Below are positions 23,101 to 35,968 of a DNA stretch of 64,000 nt, one piece after another; within the stretch, counting starts at the first letter, position 1; every line of letters begins with the position of its first letter. This stretch comes from Luzula sylvatica. Lineage: Eukaryota > Streptophyta > Magnoliopsida > Poales > Juncaceae. The notes beneath the pieces were generated by a model. That model had not been told where the DNA came from, did no database searches, and was given only the letters and a program-made list of their open reading frames with translations. A program made the position numbers and the translations under genes. Location: contig OX326958.1 of the NCBI GenBank assembly GCA_946800325.1, forward strand, positions 9,124,001 to 9,188,000, in the 5' to 3' direction.

Positions 23101-24229
23101 TTCAAAGTCAAATAGTTCGTCTGTTTTAGGGGTTTTTATATTGGAAAACCTTGTGACTGTTCATTGTCCACGCACCCACCCATATAAACACAATCTCTTG
23201 GTTCACTCAACAAATATTCTTTTTTTTTCTGAAGAAATTATTATTATTATTGTTATTATTTTTTTTTGAAAGAAAATTATTATTATTGTTATTATTATTC
23301 TACAATAATACTTGCTCAAAAACTTATGTCCACCATTAAAGTTTTGTCGGCAGATTTTTCCAAGATTATATCACGATTTATCACGTATTTCATTATATAT
23401 ATATTAGACCAAAAGTTTGTAGGAAAATTATACGAGTGAGATAAATAGGGAGACTGAGACTGAGAGTTGCGTGGTGTATTTGTACCACACAACTATTAAC
23501 CGGTACGGTCCAAATCGGTACCAATTTAAAACTCAAAACTTTCTCTTCTCTGTCTTCCATCATTTCCATGTCGTGTGTATGGCCTGAATTCAAGGCATGG
23601 GTTGAATAAAAACTTTGCCCATGCATGCATCACGATTCATAATTGTATTTAACGGGTCCACCACATATGAATCATTGAATACATCACCAATCTAGTGGAC
23701 CATGTAGCGAATTTATTAGATATGTAAAGTAACAAACATATTATTTTAGTAGAAGTAAAAAAAAAATTAATCCTCAAGAACGAAGATATATATACGTATT
23801 TTCAAATACTTGAAAACAATCAAAAATCTCGAGTAACTAATGAATTTATACCTCAAGTGTTTGAGTGCATATCACAATAAATTATAGATAAAATATTCAA
23901 TTTTTGTTGACATTAATAAATGAGATACAAAAAAATTTCTCCTGTTAATCAACAAAAAAAAAAAAAAACAATTCCGAGCAGTGAAAATTTGACCAAAAAT
24001 ACTATTTATGCGAATTAGAATTTTTGAAAATGTTAGTAGGTAAATATATCATGTTTGCTATATATTTATATATTTCTCCGCAACCCCACCCACTTAGGAT
24101 TATGGGTAGAAATGTACATCGTAGCCCGCTTTTCATAATGATAGTAATGATATCAACTTTTATGCTATAAAATGCGTTCAGACTTTTGAATTTTTTTGTA
24201 ATTTTTGTAATTACATATTCGGTCATATG
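20173..24229. other. Gene-free AT-rich stretch
   Basis: No gene is supported. AAAGTCTTTT/AAAAGTCTTT motifs recur in both orientations between 20,740 and 21,190. Bases 21,810-22,130 carry CGGTTTGGTT-type motifs like those at 3370-3510, suggesting related TE debris. A TTA trinucleotide run lies at 23,238-23,300. Confidence 0.4.
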
Positions 24230-24400
24230 AGTGATGCTAGGATCACTCCCGCTCCCGCTCTCACTCCCAAATTCACTCCCTACACTCATTGACATGTGGG
24301 GCCCATGTGTACTTCTACAAAATTCAATTTATATATGACCCACATGTCATTCACTTGGAAGGGGACGTGGGAGGGAGGGAGGGAGGGAGTGGCTAGAACT
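24230..24400. mobile_element. Foldback MITE-like element, about 170 bp
   Basis: The left arm (GCTAGGATCACTCCCGCTCC.., ATTGACATGTGGG) is an imperfect inverted repeat of the right arm (CCCACATGTCATT.., GGGAGTGGCTAGAAC). The outer parts are CTCCC/GGGAG runs. The target duplication is not clear. Confidence 0.6.
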
Positions 24401-24540
24401 TTATTCATAATCATAAACTTCCTTTTTAAATCATAAACTTCCTTTTTAAATCATAATATATTATTTTAACCTAGTTTAATCTATATTTGCAGTTGAAAGT
24501 TTTGTTAAATATATTTTGACACACTAAGTTGTACGATATT

Positions 24541-26668
24541 TCTATTTAATAATAAAGTTTGTTAATTTACCCACCCCCTTATTTTGCACTTATCTTTAAG
24601 CCTCATCATGAAGCCACATCATCATCATATTTATTTTGATTATTAACATTTAGATTGTGTGATGTTGATTCATCATATCCATTAATATTATATTTGATCA
24701 TTTAAGACATGTATTTTGTATTATTATTTTTAAGTATTAATTTGAACCATTAGATGTAATGATGTGGTTTAATCTCAATCATTAATTTTTTGTTAGATTT
24801 TTTGAAGATCATACTTTGTGTAGTCATTTATGTGTTAATATTTTACACTATGTTTTAAGCATTCTTAGAAACCCACATCATCCTACATTAATGATGTGGC
24901 ATATTATTATTGGTTAGGATTATATTATACCAAGTCTAATCAATTGTTTAACATTTCACATAAGATTACATGATCAAATGTGAATGCAATGGAATATGAA
25001 AAGTTTATATATGAAATTCATTAATATTATATTTGATCATTTAAGACATGTATTTTGTATTATTATTTTTAAGTATTAATTTGAACCATTAGATGTACTG
25101 ATGTGGTTTAATCTCAATCATTAATTTTTTGTTAGATTTTTTGAAAATCATACTTTGTGTAGTCATTTATGTGTTAATATTTTACAATATGTTTTAATCA
25201 TTCTTAGAAAGCCACATCATCCTACATTAATGATGTGGCATATTATTATTGGTTAGAATCATATTATACCAAGTCTAATCAATTGTTTAACATTTCACAT
25301 AAGATTACATGATCAAATGTGAATGCAATGGAATATGAAAAGTTTATATATGAAATTCTAATAATTTAATATGTAATATTATAAAAAAAATACAACATAT
25401 ATTAGTATTATTTTGGAAATTTGATTTTATAAACCCATCAAATATATTCATTTTATTTTTCTCTTTATTTTGACAGCCATATTAGCATAGTTCATACATA
25501 CCGTTTTTCATAATTTCAATTTTGTAAAGATACTATGTAAGAAAATACAATGCAAAAAAATACATATTTACATAATATATTTTTAAGAATTTTATTTGCA
25601 TAATAAAATTTTTAAGTATTATTATTTATTTTAAAAAAATTTATAGCAATAAGAATCTCATATAATACTAAGTAGATTATATTTGTGTTTTTAATCAAAC
25701 AAGATTACATGATAAAATGTGAATGCAATGAAATATGAAAAATTTATATATGAAATGCTAATAATTTAATATTTAATATTATCAAAAAATACAACATATA
25801 TTAGTATTATTTTGGAAATTTAATTTTATAAACCCATCAAATATATTCATTTTTTCCTCTTTATTTTGACATCCATATTAGCATAGTTCATACATACCGT
25901 TTTTCACAATTTCAATTTGTAAAGATATTATGTTAAGAATTTTATTTGTATAATAAAAAATTGAAGTATTATTATTTATTTTTAAAAAAATTATAACAAT
26001 AAGAATCTCATGTAATACTAAGTAGATTATATTTGTGTTTTTAAGCAAACAATTTTTTTGAAAACGTAATAGAATTAAAAAAAAAAATTATCCCTCTAAA
26101 TAACTTTTTAAAGTTATAAACACCTATCAAATTGTATTGCTATTTTACAAAATGTAGAATAAAAAATTCATATGAAATAAAATAATTGTATTTATTTTTA
26201 TTATAAATTAAATTTTGATATTATTTATTAAATTAATTCCACTATTAAGTTTTATATTATTTTATATTTTTCATTGCATTTGAATCAATAAAAAAATATT
26301 ACTATATGTAATTAATAATGTGTTACTACATATGTTGTATGATTCATTATTTTAATATTTCATATTGTATGAATTATTGTGAACAATGATATAATATTTG
26401 TTGTTACGTTTTTCGTAAATTTATATTATATCTTATTCTAATATATTATTATATAGTGACATTAATATAAGTATTATTATTTGATTAAAAAACTGGAATT
26501 TTTTGTTATCATAATGTAAAATAATTGTAAAACATATGCATAATCATAAATAAATGAATTCAAATTTATATTATATCTTATTCTAATATTAATCATAAAA
26601 TATATAATTGTATTACAATGAAAAAACATAATTTACATGCTCGCCGCGTAGCGCGAGTATTCTCCTAG
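24541..26668 (+). mobile_element. Probable non-autonomous Helitron, 2.1 kb
   Basis: The 3' end is typical: a hairpin CTCGC, loop CGCGTAGC, GCGAG at 26,640-26,657, seven bases, then CTAG at 26,665-26,668 followed by T. A likely 5' end is TCTATTTAATAATAAAG at 24,541, although the base before it is T instead of the expected A. There is no Rep/helicase coding sequence. The interior contains a 339-bp tandem duplication and a further imperfect duplication. The 3' end is much surer than the 5' end. Confidence 0.7.
24681..25358 (+). repeat. 339-bp tandem duplication inside the Helitron
   Basis: A unit starting ATTAATATTATATTTGATCA at 24,681 starts again at 25,020, with only scattered differences. 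A third, partial similarity links about 25,305-25,510 with 25,705-25,930 (GATTACATGATxAAATGTGA), so more than one round of duplication occurred. Confidence 0.9.
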
Positions 26669-26669
26669 T

Positions 26670-27574
26670 ATTAAATATTTCTCGCATACGTTCTCTCTCT
26701 TCAAATTAATAAATATATATATTTAATATGAAACATTATATTATTTTTAGGAGTAGGTTATATTAATAGAAGTTTTAGACATTTAATTTTAAAGACATGA
26801 CAAATATGTTTCGCTTGAATTTATATTTATTTTGACATCTATATTTGTATAGTTAATACATAAAATTTTCTCTACTTTGACCTTGTGAAGATAATATATA
26901 TGTACGAAAACGAAATGCGAAATAATGCATATTTAGTATTTAAATCATTGGATTTTAAGTATTATAATTAAACAAAACTATAATAGTATGAATTCATATA
27001 TAATACTAAGTTAGTTATATTTGTATTTTTGCTTAAATAAAATTAATATGAAAATTTTCAAATTAACTTAACATAAATGAAAAAGAACAATTAACCTGTT
27101 AAAATATAAATAATTTTTTTAACTTAGAAGCATATACCAAAAGCTATTATTGTTTTTGAATTTTTAATTTCAAAGATACCCTATGATGTGAAATAATTCA
27201 TTATTTTTTTACTTAATTAATTTTATATTATTATTTTTAATCATATTTACTGTAAAATGTGATATTTTGTATAATTTCCATATATCGTGTTGTTTAAAAA
27301 TTCAAGCGTAAGTTATTTCGTCATAATTCTCATCCTTGTACGTACTTATTGTATTTAGACTTTTCTTAACAGTCAAAATTCATGTTTGAATATTTGTATC
27401 GGATCCTAACAAAAAAAATAGATTTGTAAATTGGGCTGCTTCGTAGTTATTTTTACAAATTGAACTTTTGATTAAGTTATATGTCGAAAAAAAATCCTAA
27501 TTTCATTTTCTTTGTAACAGAAAAATCTTTGAATATTCTTTGCAGTTTGTTACGTGATTACATCAAATGACCCC
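26670..27574. other. Gene-free AT-rich stretch
   Basis: Nothing beyond AT-rich sequence could be assigned. Confidence 0.4.
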
Positions 27575-27583
27575 CTATTTGGC

Positions 27584-27828
27584 GAGTGCGTTTTCTCTGT
27601 GGCCTCCGAAAGGAAGCCACATGTGAAACTGTCTGCGTGGCTTCGTTTCATTGGTCAATACAATGTATTTTGCACATAAACCCCTACTTTATATAAATTA
27701 ACTGTCTAGAGTCTTCCTTGAAAGTAGAAGTTTATATGCAAAAATACATTGTATTGACCAATGAAACGAAGCCACGAAGACAGTTTCACATGTGGCTTCT
27801 TTTCAGAGGCCATAGAGAAAACCCACTC
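27584..27828. mobile_element. Foldback MITE, 245 bp, with 9-bp target duplication
   Basis: Two arms of about 105 bp form a near-perfect inverted repeat (shared GAAGCCACATGTGAAACTGT and TTTCATTGGTCAATACAATG). It is flanked by the perfect direct repeat CTATTTGGC at 27,575-27,583 and 27,829-27,837. A 9-bp duplication with long terminal repeats points to a Mutator-like parent. Confidence 0.92.
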
Positions 27829-27975
27829 CTATTTGGCTACATGTTATTTTAGTTTCATAATTGCAAAAATGAACCTACATGTGATGTGGGTTCTCAAAGC
27901 ACAAAATTCGTAGCCCCAAATGCTGTACACAGGGAAACCGGACTCCTGTTTGCATAGGCTTATACTTAATACATG

Positions 27976-27976
<1 letters not shown>

Positions 27977-28012
<36 letters not shown>
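27977..28012. repeat. (CT)n microsatellite
   Basis: About 18 uninterrupted CT units. Confidence 0.97.
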
Positions 28013-28017
<5 letters not shown>

Positions 28018-28948
28018 TAATGTAGGGTTTCTGAAAGGAGGGTATCCACATCTTCCTTACCAGATAATAAATGCTCTGATTTTTTGCTAAAAGGCAAATC
28101 TCACGTGGGAGATTTGCTATGCTCCGATCTCTTTGTACTCAACATTATAAAAAATATTTGGATTTACCAATAAATACTATTTCATTTATTATCCATCACT
28201 GAATGAAAAATAAGGAGAGATAATTAAATGGACCCTTTACTTTTTTGCACACGAGGAGGTGTAAAAAAATTGTCCATTCAGCTATTTTAGCTTCTTATAT
28301 TCTGATTCTTTTCTAAAGGGACTGGGTAATTTGGTAATTTCTTGTTTGTGCAAGGGCATATAAGATAATTATCCTAATTTATATTCTAATGCCACTATGA
28401 GTCTATGAGATCAACACAAAGGTATAATTATTAATTTATATGTTGTTAGCCAGAAAGTTAACAATGGAAGATTATATTAATAAAGCTCAAAAAGGCACCA
28501 AATGGCGTCATTCTAAATTCTTTATTAACTTTTTAGATTTCTTTTATGCTTAACAAGACAAAGCTGCATGACAATCACTTGATTTATTTACCGCCACGTC
28601 TTCCTTTTTTGTTGGTTGCATTTTTTATATACATCAAACTTGAAATTACACTTTTGCCCATGTGCTCTGTTTAATTATTAATCAAAAAGCATACCCACTA
28701 TGGGAAGGGCCAAACATAGTAATGTACTTGGAAAGGAAATATTCACATTCACATAACAACCTCAGTTATAAAAAGAACATAAACTATATCAATTCCTCCA
28801 AAATTTATGATTAAATCACATTCTTGTTATCTATTATTAATAATAATTATTAATTATTAATTATTAATTATACCTATCCCCCATTTTAACCACCCCTCCT
28901 ATATATACATATCTACCATAAAAGAATTACAAATCTCGTCATATCTAC
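28013..28948. other. 3' flank of the SMAX1-like gene
   Basis: This is AT-rich DNA downstream (- strand) of the SMAX1-like stop codon. It should include its 3' UTR, but the polyadenylation site cannot be fixed. A TAATTATTAATTA run lies at 28,840-28,870. Confidence 0.4.
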
Positions 28949-31900
28949 TCACGCACCGTCTACGGCTATAACAACTTTCTCCGCCAACCCTCCCCCGTCA
29001 ACCCTTCGCGGATATCTGACAAGTGTCGAGATCCGCACCGTTAATTTCCTCTCCTCCAATCTCAAATTCCTCTTCAATTGCTCCACACCGGGTCTCAATA
29101 TCTTCTCCGCCCACTCCTCGAGATCCGCGTCCTTGACCCAAACACCGCCGACCATTCGATCGATCACTTCGTCGTCGATCTTAATCGAGCATTCGTTTCC
29201 CAAAATACCCTCGAACTTCTCTTCGATGCAATCCACTACTCTCGTCTTGTGAGGGGCGAAATCGACCGGCTCGAAAACAATCGCTTCTTCCACCGACTCG
29301 ATCAATTCCGAGACGGACGAAGGCATTGCCGATCTAATCACGAGCCTATCTTGCTCGATAGTCAAATCGCTCGAATTTCGCGACCCCTCACACGTATCGT
29401 CCGCGCTACCACCAACCGCCAAATTCAAATTCAAATTCAAATCCAAACCCGACTCTTTCCTCGTCTTAACGGGTCGGGTTTCATCGGAAACCCAATCCGC
29501 GGCTCTGCGTTTAAGCTCTTGCCCGTATCCGACGGACAGTTCCAATTGCCAAGAACCCGAATCGGCCGAATCGAGAACCCTCTCCTCGTACCGAACGAGA
29601 TTTTCGTGACTCGGATCCATCTCTTGGATCCAACTCGTGGTGAGAATAAACGTGACGTTACCCAAATTAACCTCGCGACCGTGAGTATCAGGTAATCGTC
29701 CCCGATCAATCGCGCGCTTAATTTTCCCCCGAATCACCGTGTCGGCCTTGTCGATATCTTCCAGCAAAATTATCGCAAACGGGTTCATTCTAACTGCTTC
29801 GACGACCCGATCCAATACCGTCTTTCCCCACAACCCCATATTCGGCTCGACTTTATCGCCCGAGCCGAATCTCACTATAACGGGTCCGCCTCCGAATAAA
29901 GACTCGGATAAAGTATCTGCCATTTTTCTTTTCCCGATCTTATCCGCTCCCACGAACAGAAGCCACGTGTCGCCTCTTGGTTGGTTGCCACGCCGTTTGC
30001 CGTTTCCCGCTCTGCATTGGATTACCACTGCAGATATTGCCGAAGCGGCGTTTTCTTGCCACGAGACTTTTTCCTTTAAATCTTTTAGAAGCTTCTTGAA
30101 GGAATCGATATCCGCGATGCCCGCGATTTTGGCCTTTTGTTGGTCGGATAAGGAATACGAGAATTTGGGCACGCCTAACGAGAGGTCAGTTTTTACTGGG
30201 CTTTCGGGCGGGCTTCTCGGTTTTTCGTTCAATTTTAGGTTTAGTGTGGGTTTTTGAGTATTTGGAGTGAGTTTGAGATGTGGCATGAGTCGTGATGTTG
30301 GCGTAGCCGTGCTTAGGGTTAGTTTCGGACCCGTTAGGGAGGAGGAGAGAGAAGGATGGAGAGAGAGAGTTGGTTTTTTTGCATGGAGACGAGTGCAAGT
30401 TTCGCGCCATTTTTTTTGGAGCTCTTCTGTTTGACTCTTCCATAATAACTCTTGATCCTTTGTCTACATACATTAAAAAGATTCAAAATTAGAAAATTAT
30501 GTTATTATAATATATAATTTAACATGTAAATAAATAACGAACCTGAAGAGAATTCTCATTAGTCGCAGATTTCAAATTATTCCCAATTTGGAGCCAATGA
30601 GGCAAATTTTGACTCGAATCCTTACTAGCATTATTGGTTGATGATTTCTCGAATTGTTCGGCGACGAGTTTCCCCATTTCGCGCTCGTATCCGCCCATGC
30701 AGATCTGGCACATGCTGGTTTGGGTGCACGAATTGGTGCTCCCTTGCATTAATGGGTTGCTCTGCTGTAGAGGAATTACTCCCATGGATGGTATTGGTCT
30801 ACTCAACCCCAATCCCAAACTCTTCAATGGAGACGAAGATAATAAAGTATGTGGCGAATTGTTTCGTATGTTAATTCCTCCATTCATAAGCCTAACATTT
30901 AATTCGAAAATATATTTATTAAAGATCTATGTTTATAATTATATCCTGAATACAAAAAATTATTAGAAAAATAAAGGAACCTTGGATTCATGAGACTTGG
31001 CTGAATGGAAGGGCGCCTAGGTGGCGTGATTGGTACGGCTTGTAAATCCCATTCATTCTCCATACCCGTATGGTACACTTGGCATCGCAAATAAGTCGCG
31101 CAAGTAGCGGTACCCAATAGCCAGACCCTTTTTCTTTCTTCTCTGTTAAACCTCGCCAAAAGCCGCGTGATCGCCCCTACAGCAGATCGAGCTGATTCGG
31201 TGACACCTGGCGTACCGCCACGTCCACTTGGATGTTGATTCTCTACTAACCATTTCAAGTCGCCCAGATTTATCACAATTGAATTTACCACTTTCAACTT
31301 TTCATCGAGTAGATTCTCGAGTTCGGTGATTTTCGATAACTCGGGGTCTACGGCGAAAACTTGCGCGGAGTTCATGGGCGAGGGTGCGAGACCAGAGCTG
31401 AGTTTGTGTATAACTTCGATTAAGATTGGGTCTGTGTCCATGTCTCCAACGAATATGGGGTTCGATTTATTGGATCTGAGCATTATATCGAACACCTTCT
31501 TTACCTCCTCTTCTTTCTTTGTGGCGTCCAGTGGTATTGGTACAGGTACGGGAATAGGTGCCGGTACCTGTACCCCTCCGGTATTAGTCAATTTCGGGTT
31601 CATGTACATGTTGCTTCTGAGGAGATTCGGGTTTGGATTTGAGGATTGAAGAGTGGGTTGAGGTAAACCCAATTGAGGATTGTGAATGTTTGTCGTTGAT
31701 GGAGAAGGTGAGGAGGGAGAAGAAGAAGATGAAGTGGAAAGTAGTGAATTTTCAATGGTGGATTTTACGGCTGTAGAATTGAAGGAGGCTTCTCGCATGA
31801 CTCGAGAGACTGAAGGGTCATCCAGTATGGAAAGAATTAATTGTTCGAGCTCCACTTTCACAGCTAACAAGGGAGGTTGAGGAGTATCGGGTAAACCCGA

Positions 31901-32248
31901 CCCGCCTCTTCTCTGATGAGCTTGTGCCCGTTTAAGGGCGGCGACCAAAGCGTTGGAAACCGGCGGTCCGCAGTTACTCGACGGACTCGACGAGGAGGGT
32001 AACCGGTCCAAGGCGACGGAGAAGCATAATTCGAGAGCTCTGCAGTGGAGCGGATGAGGTGAGTTCGAACTGGCAGTGGTGCAAGCTCGCCGAAAGAGAC
32101 TGGACGGGGAGGATAACAGAGACGCCGCCACGTGAAGAGGCGTGGTCTGTCCATGCCGTCGCCTCGCAGCTTCTTCGATCGAACGGGCAAGAACGGAAGC
32201 CGCCTCGGGAGTTAGTGTTTGTTGAATTGTACTCAAATCAGCCCTCAT
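28949..32248 (-). CDS. SMAX1: SMAX1-like (SMXL) Clp/AAA-type transcriptional co-repressor, three exons, 1043 aa
   Basis: Exons are 32,248-30,981, 30,891-30,543 and 30,463-28,949; both introns are GT..AG and the joined 3132 nt stay in frame. The start MRADLSTIQQTLTPEAASVL and the double Clp-N domain (residues 1-170) match SMAX1/SMXL2 more than SMXL4-8. A degenerate first ATPase region follows (about 245-420), then the QKKWRETCTRLH stretch after residue 550. The second ATPase-like domain has a P-loop relic GADKIGKR (711-718) and LLEDIDKAD (about 772-780). An EAR motif LDLNLNLNL lies at 879-887. In family members, SMAX1 is a nuclear repressor of karrikin/KAI2 signalling, destroyed through KAI2-MAX2, and recruits TOPLESS by its EAR motif. 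The degron motif RGKT reads WGKT here (751-754), so turnover may differ. Whether it is the orthologue or an extra paralogue is open. Confidence 0.95.
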
Positions 32249-32349
32249 GGGTAGATTTGAGGATGATTCTTCTTAACTTAGAAAGGTGGGTTTTGGGTGT
32301 TATCCAAAATCAGAGAAGACTCGAAGAGCTCATGTTCTTCTTCAAGCAC

Positions 32350-32388
<39 letters not shown>

Positions 32389-32725
32389 GTGAATGTGGTC
32401 ACTTGCGGAGAGAGAAAGAGAGGGATAAAAAGGGAAGATGCGGATGAAAGCAAGGGAACTTTTTGGTGGTTGTTTGAGGAACTCAAGGCATTGACGAGAA
32501 ACGCGGTGAGGTCCGTTGTTCTCGCGCAACGAGATGCGAGGAAAAGCGGAACCGAGAAGTAGTAGCGAGTCACTCTTCTTTTCGTTACAACTGAGAGCCT
32601 TCACCTTGTTATTATCTTGGGATTGTATGTGGCCATTTGAAGCTTTGTGGCCCTGTAGGGCTCCTAGTTGGTGATTTGGTGTGACATTTGACAAGTCCCA
32701 AATTGGGGGTCTTAGTCGGCGAGAT
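32249..32725 (-). promoter_or_regulatory. Upstream region and probable 5' leader of the SMAX1-like gene
   Basis: It contains a (GA)n/(CT)n microsatellite at about 32,350-32,383, roughly 100 bp before the ATG, a common feature of plant leaders. Bases 32,451-32,717 are duplicated at 15,549-15,836 beside the F-box gene, and partly at 6781-6885. Preservation of blocks such as GGCATTGACGAGAAACGC between copies could mean recent copying or constraint. Confidence 0.65.
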
Positions 32726-35700
32726 ACATAAAAAAATATAATTATTATAATATTCAAATCATGATTTTATTTTGTTATTTGTGGTGGTGTGATAATTAAT
32801 GGAAAAAAGAAAGATTCCAATGGAAATATTTTGTTTTTAATATTTTTAATATTTTAAGAAATATTTTGCTATTTTTAAACAATAATTTGTATCGGTATTG
32901 AATATGTAATTCATACAGTATGTGACAACTAATTAATATATTAATTATGTACAATTTATAATAAAATAATATATTATTATTATATATTTGAAAAAATATA
33001 TATATATAATATAAAACTGCAGTCAACTAACACTATTAAAATAAATGATTAATATCCAATAGCATTTGTACTGAATTAATATACTCATTATATCAATTTA
33101 TATACTTGCTATTATTAAAATTTTAAAATACAGGAAGATTTTTAAAAGTAAATAAAAACATGAAAAGTCCTTAAAATTAGATGCTACAAAAATATTTTCT
33201 TATGCAGGGACATCTTCAAGGTGCTTAATTTTTTTTGTACCACTATTTTATTATTTGATAATTGATGTTGACTTTGTAAGAAAAAAATATGTAGTAAATA
33301 AAATGTTAAAATTATATGAATATAACACAGAGTATTTTTTTCGTTTCTTCAACACAGTATATTTAAAAAAATAATATCAAGAGATTTTAATAAATATTGA
33401 AAAAAATACTAAGAGAGATTTAGTAAACTTAGATAATATAGAAATGATTTGGTTCGAAAGAAATTAACATCAACAATATTAAGTTTAACCCTTAATAGAA
33501 AATTAAATGAAAAATCTAATTTGTAGAATTTTTTGGCATACCTAAGAATTGAGGGGTTTTCTACAAGGAATTTGTTGTCTGTCCTCAGAAACAGTAAGAA
33601 ACCGATCAATTGGCATCGTGTGAATTTTCTTATAATATTATTATAAGAATTTATTTAAATTGTATATTATATTTAAATCAATGTAGGTATACTAATATTT
33701 CAAAATATTAAAAAGATATAACTTGGATATTTTCATAAAGACATAATGGCCATGTAAAAAACATATGATTATTCAAAAAAGTATATCACACATTTAAAAT
33801 TATATAAGTAAAAAAAAAATGCTACGGTTACAAAAATTAATCACGCATTTCAAAAGTTCTTTGATACCTTTACAAAGGTATATCATATATAAAATTTATC
33901 CCGCAATCATAAAAAAATACATTTTTAAAAATAAACCAAATACATGTATTATTGTAAAAGATCACAACATGCAACTGGAAAACAGTATCATATATTTTAA
34001 AATTTTCATTTTAAAAGACATAAACAATACATGTATTATTGTATTTAAGTCAATTTACTAAATTGAAAATAACTACGGATATTTACACACTGATCAGTAC
34101 GAAAAATATTTTTATGTGTGGCTAAATATTTATTTTAGATCGTATTATTTGGGACTTTAAATTTATGTTAATTCATATTTTCTAATGATATCTATTTCAT
34201 TAATTTAGAATGTGTTAGATTTTTTTTCGTAATAACAAGATTATATATAAAAATTAGTGCCGATTTTGACGGTGAACTAATTTTATCATCATTCTGATTT
34301 TGCGTTTATATTTGGAAATTCGCAAAAAGCTGCATCGTTACTTTTCTTTATAATCATTGGATAATGTGATGTTGTTCATTGATCTAAACATGATTTTGTA
34401 TAATTTTAATTTTAATTTGTTTGTAGTTATTTACGTGTCATTATTTTACAAGTTCATTTAAATAATCATTAATGTATCAAACAATTGAAATCTCAAGATC
34501 AATATTATATTGCGACCAACAGTTCGAGACACGGAGCCGACTACGTCAAGTTAAGAATATTGATTTTCAGACCTTCACGGCGGCTACCAATTCGAGATCT
34601 ATCGTCTACTTCGGAAATTGTGGCCTCAAGATTTGTCATAATAAACCGACTCGAAGCAGACTCTCCCACTTGTGTGGACGTTGGTCAGAGAGATGTACGA
34701 GACAATGCGTCTTCTGTAAATGATGTCTATGTCCGTGAACGAGCTGAACCATTTAGAGTACGAAGTTATCACGCGAAAGGCCCCGGAGAAAAATCTACGT
34801 GAATTCGAATTTCGACTGAAGCACTAGCTAATATTCATCACGATAATAAATTTAATATAACGAGAAAGAGAAAGATTTAAGTAAAATATCACTATTATCT
34901 ACGTATTCGCTGAATCTTAGTGTTGTGACGAATCGTATTAAATTTGTCTCTTCATATTTCTAATTCTTTTATATATAATTCTTTCATTGAAAAAATCATG
35001 ATTTTTAGTCGTACTTACTAAATCAATTATATTTTTTTAGTTTCATATTAACGTGTCCCTACAAAACTTTTCTCTAACTATAGTTTTTGAAGAAAACAAA
35101 TTGCGTAATAAAGGCAATAAAAAAAAATTAACTATGTATAATTGATTTTAGTATCTTAGGATATTATTATTATTATTATTATTAAATTCTATAATTTTAA
35201 GAATATTTTACAATATACTATTTTGCTGCAACAAATAAATGATATTATTATTAGTTATTGAAAAAACAAATGATATTAGTCATATATATAATGAATATTA
35301 TTGTTATTTTTTAAAAATGTAGATTTAACACCATATGATATTAAATATTTTTAATTATTTTTTAGTTAGTTTAAATTTGTATATTAAATATGACATTTTG
35401 AATAATTTTAATTATGTTTTGTACCAACATTTTTTTTATTAACAATATATAAACAAAGATGTCTTGATGTCACAATATTTATGATATATTTATAAGTGGT
35501 AAGATTCACTATATTTGTTTGATATTAGCAACTCGATTTTTTTATGATGACATTAATATATGTACAACTATACTGTAAAAAATATGTTGGTAATTTGATA
35601 AAATACTTAGACACAATCATACTATTTAATTCAGTTTTGAAAGTATTATGAAATGAATACATTATGATATCTTTTAGTTCGAGAGTATACTGTTAATATC

Positions 35701-35968
35701 AACATAATAAAATTTACATCACAAATTATATTTTAGAATGTATAAACCTAACGTGTATTTTACGTCAAAAATATATCACGCATATAAAAATCATATCATT
35801 CATTACAAAATCGCAAGTTAAAAATATATATTATTCCTAAAATGATATAACACACAATTAAAAATGTATACAGATAAATCCCGACAAACATATTTTTCTC
35901 TCCGACTGCATTTACTGTTTCATTTCAAAGTAAAGGAAATAGGAAAATTAAAAAAAAAAAAACAAATT
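32726..35968. other. Gene-free AT-rich stretch with one unclassified island
   Basis: Most is AT-rich with no gene. Bases 34,480-34,805 stand out by higher GC and an open frame of 105 codons (34,485-34,802, +), but the predicted protein has no domain I recognise. It could be a fragment of a mobile element or of a captured gene. Confidence 0.4.

Noticed and set aside
29078..30257. Two long + strand frames (205 and 172 codons)
   Set aside because: They are antisense to SMAX1-like exon 3, which has clear family motifs on the - strand. The open frames reflect its higher GC content.
28949..32248. Assignment to SMXL4/5 or D53/SMXL6-8
   Set aside because: The N-terminal block (LSTIQQTLTPEAASVL, RHGQTTPLHVAASLL) matches SMAX1/SMXL2. 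Loss of RGKT alone is not enough to place it in the SMXL3-5 clade.
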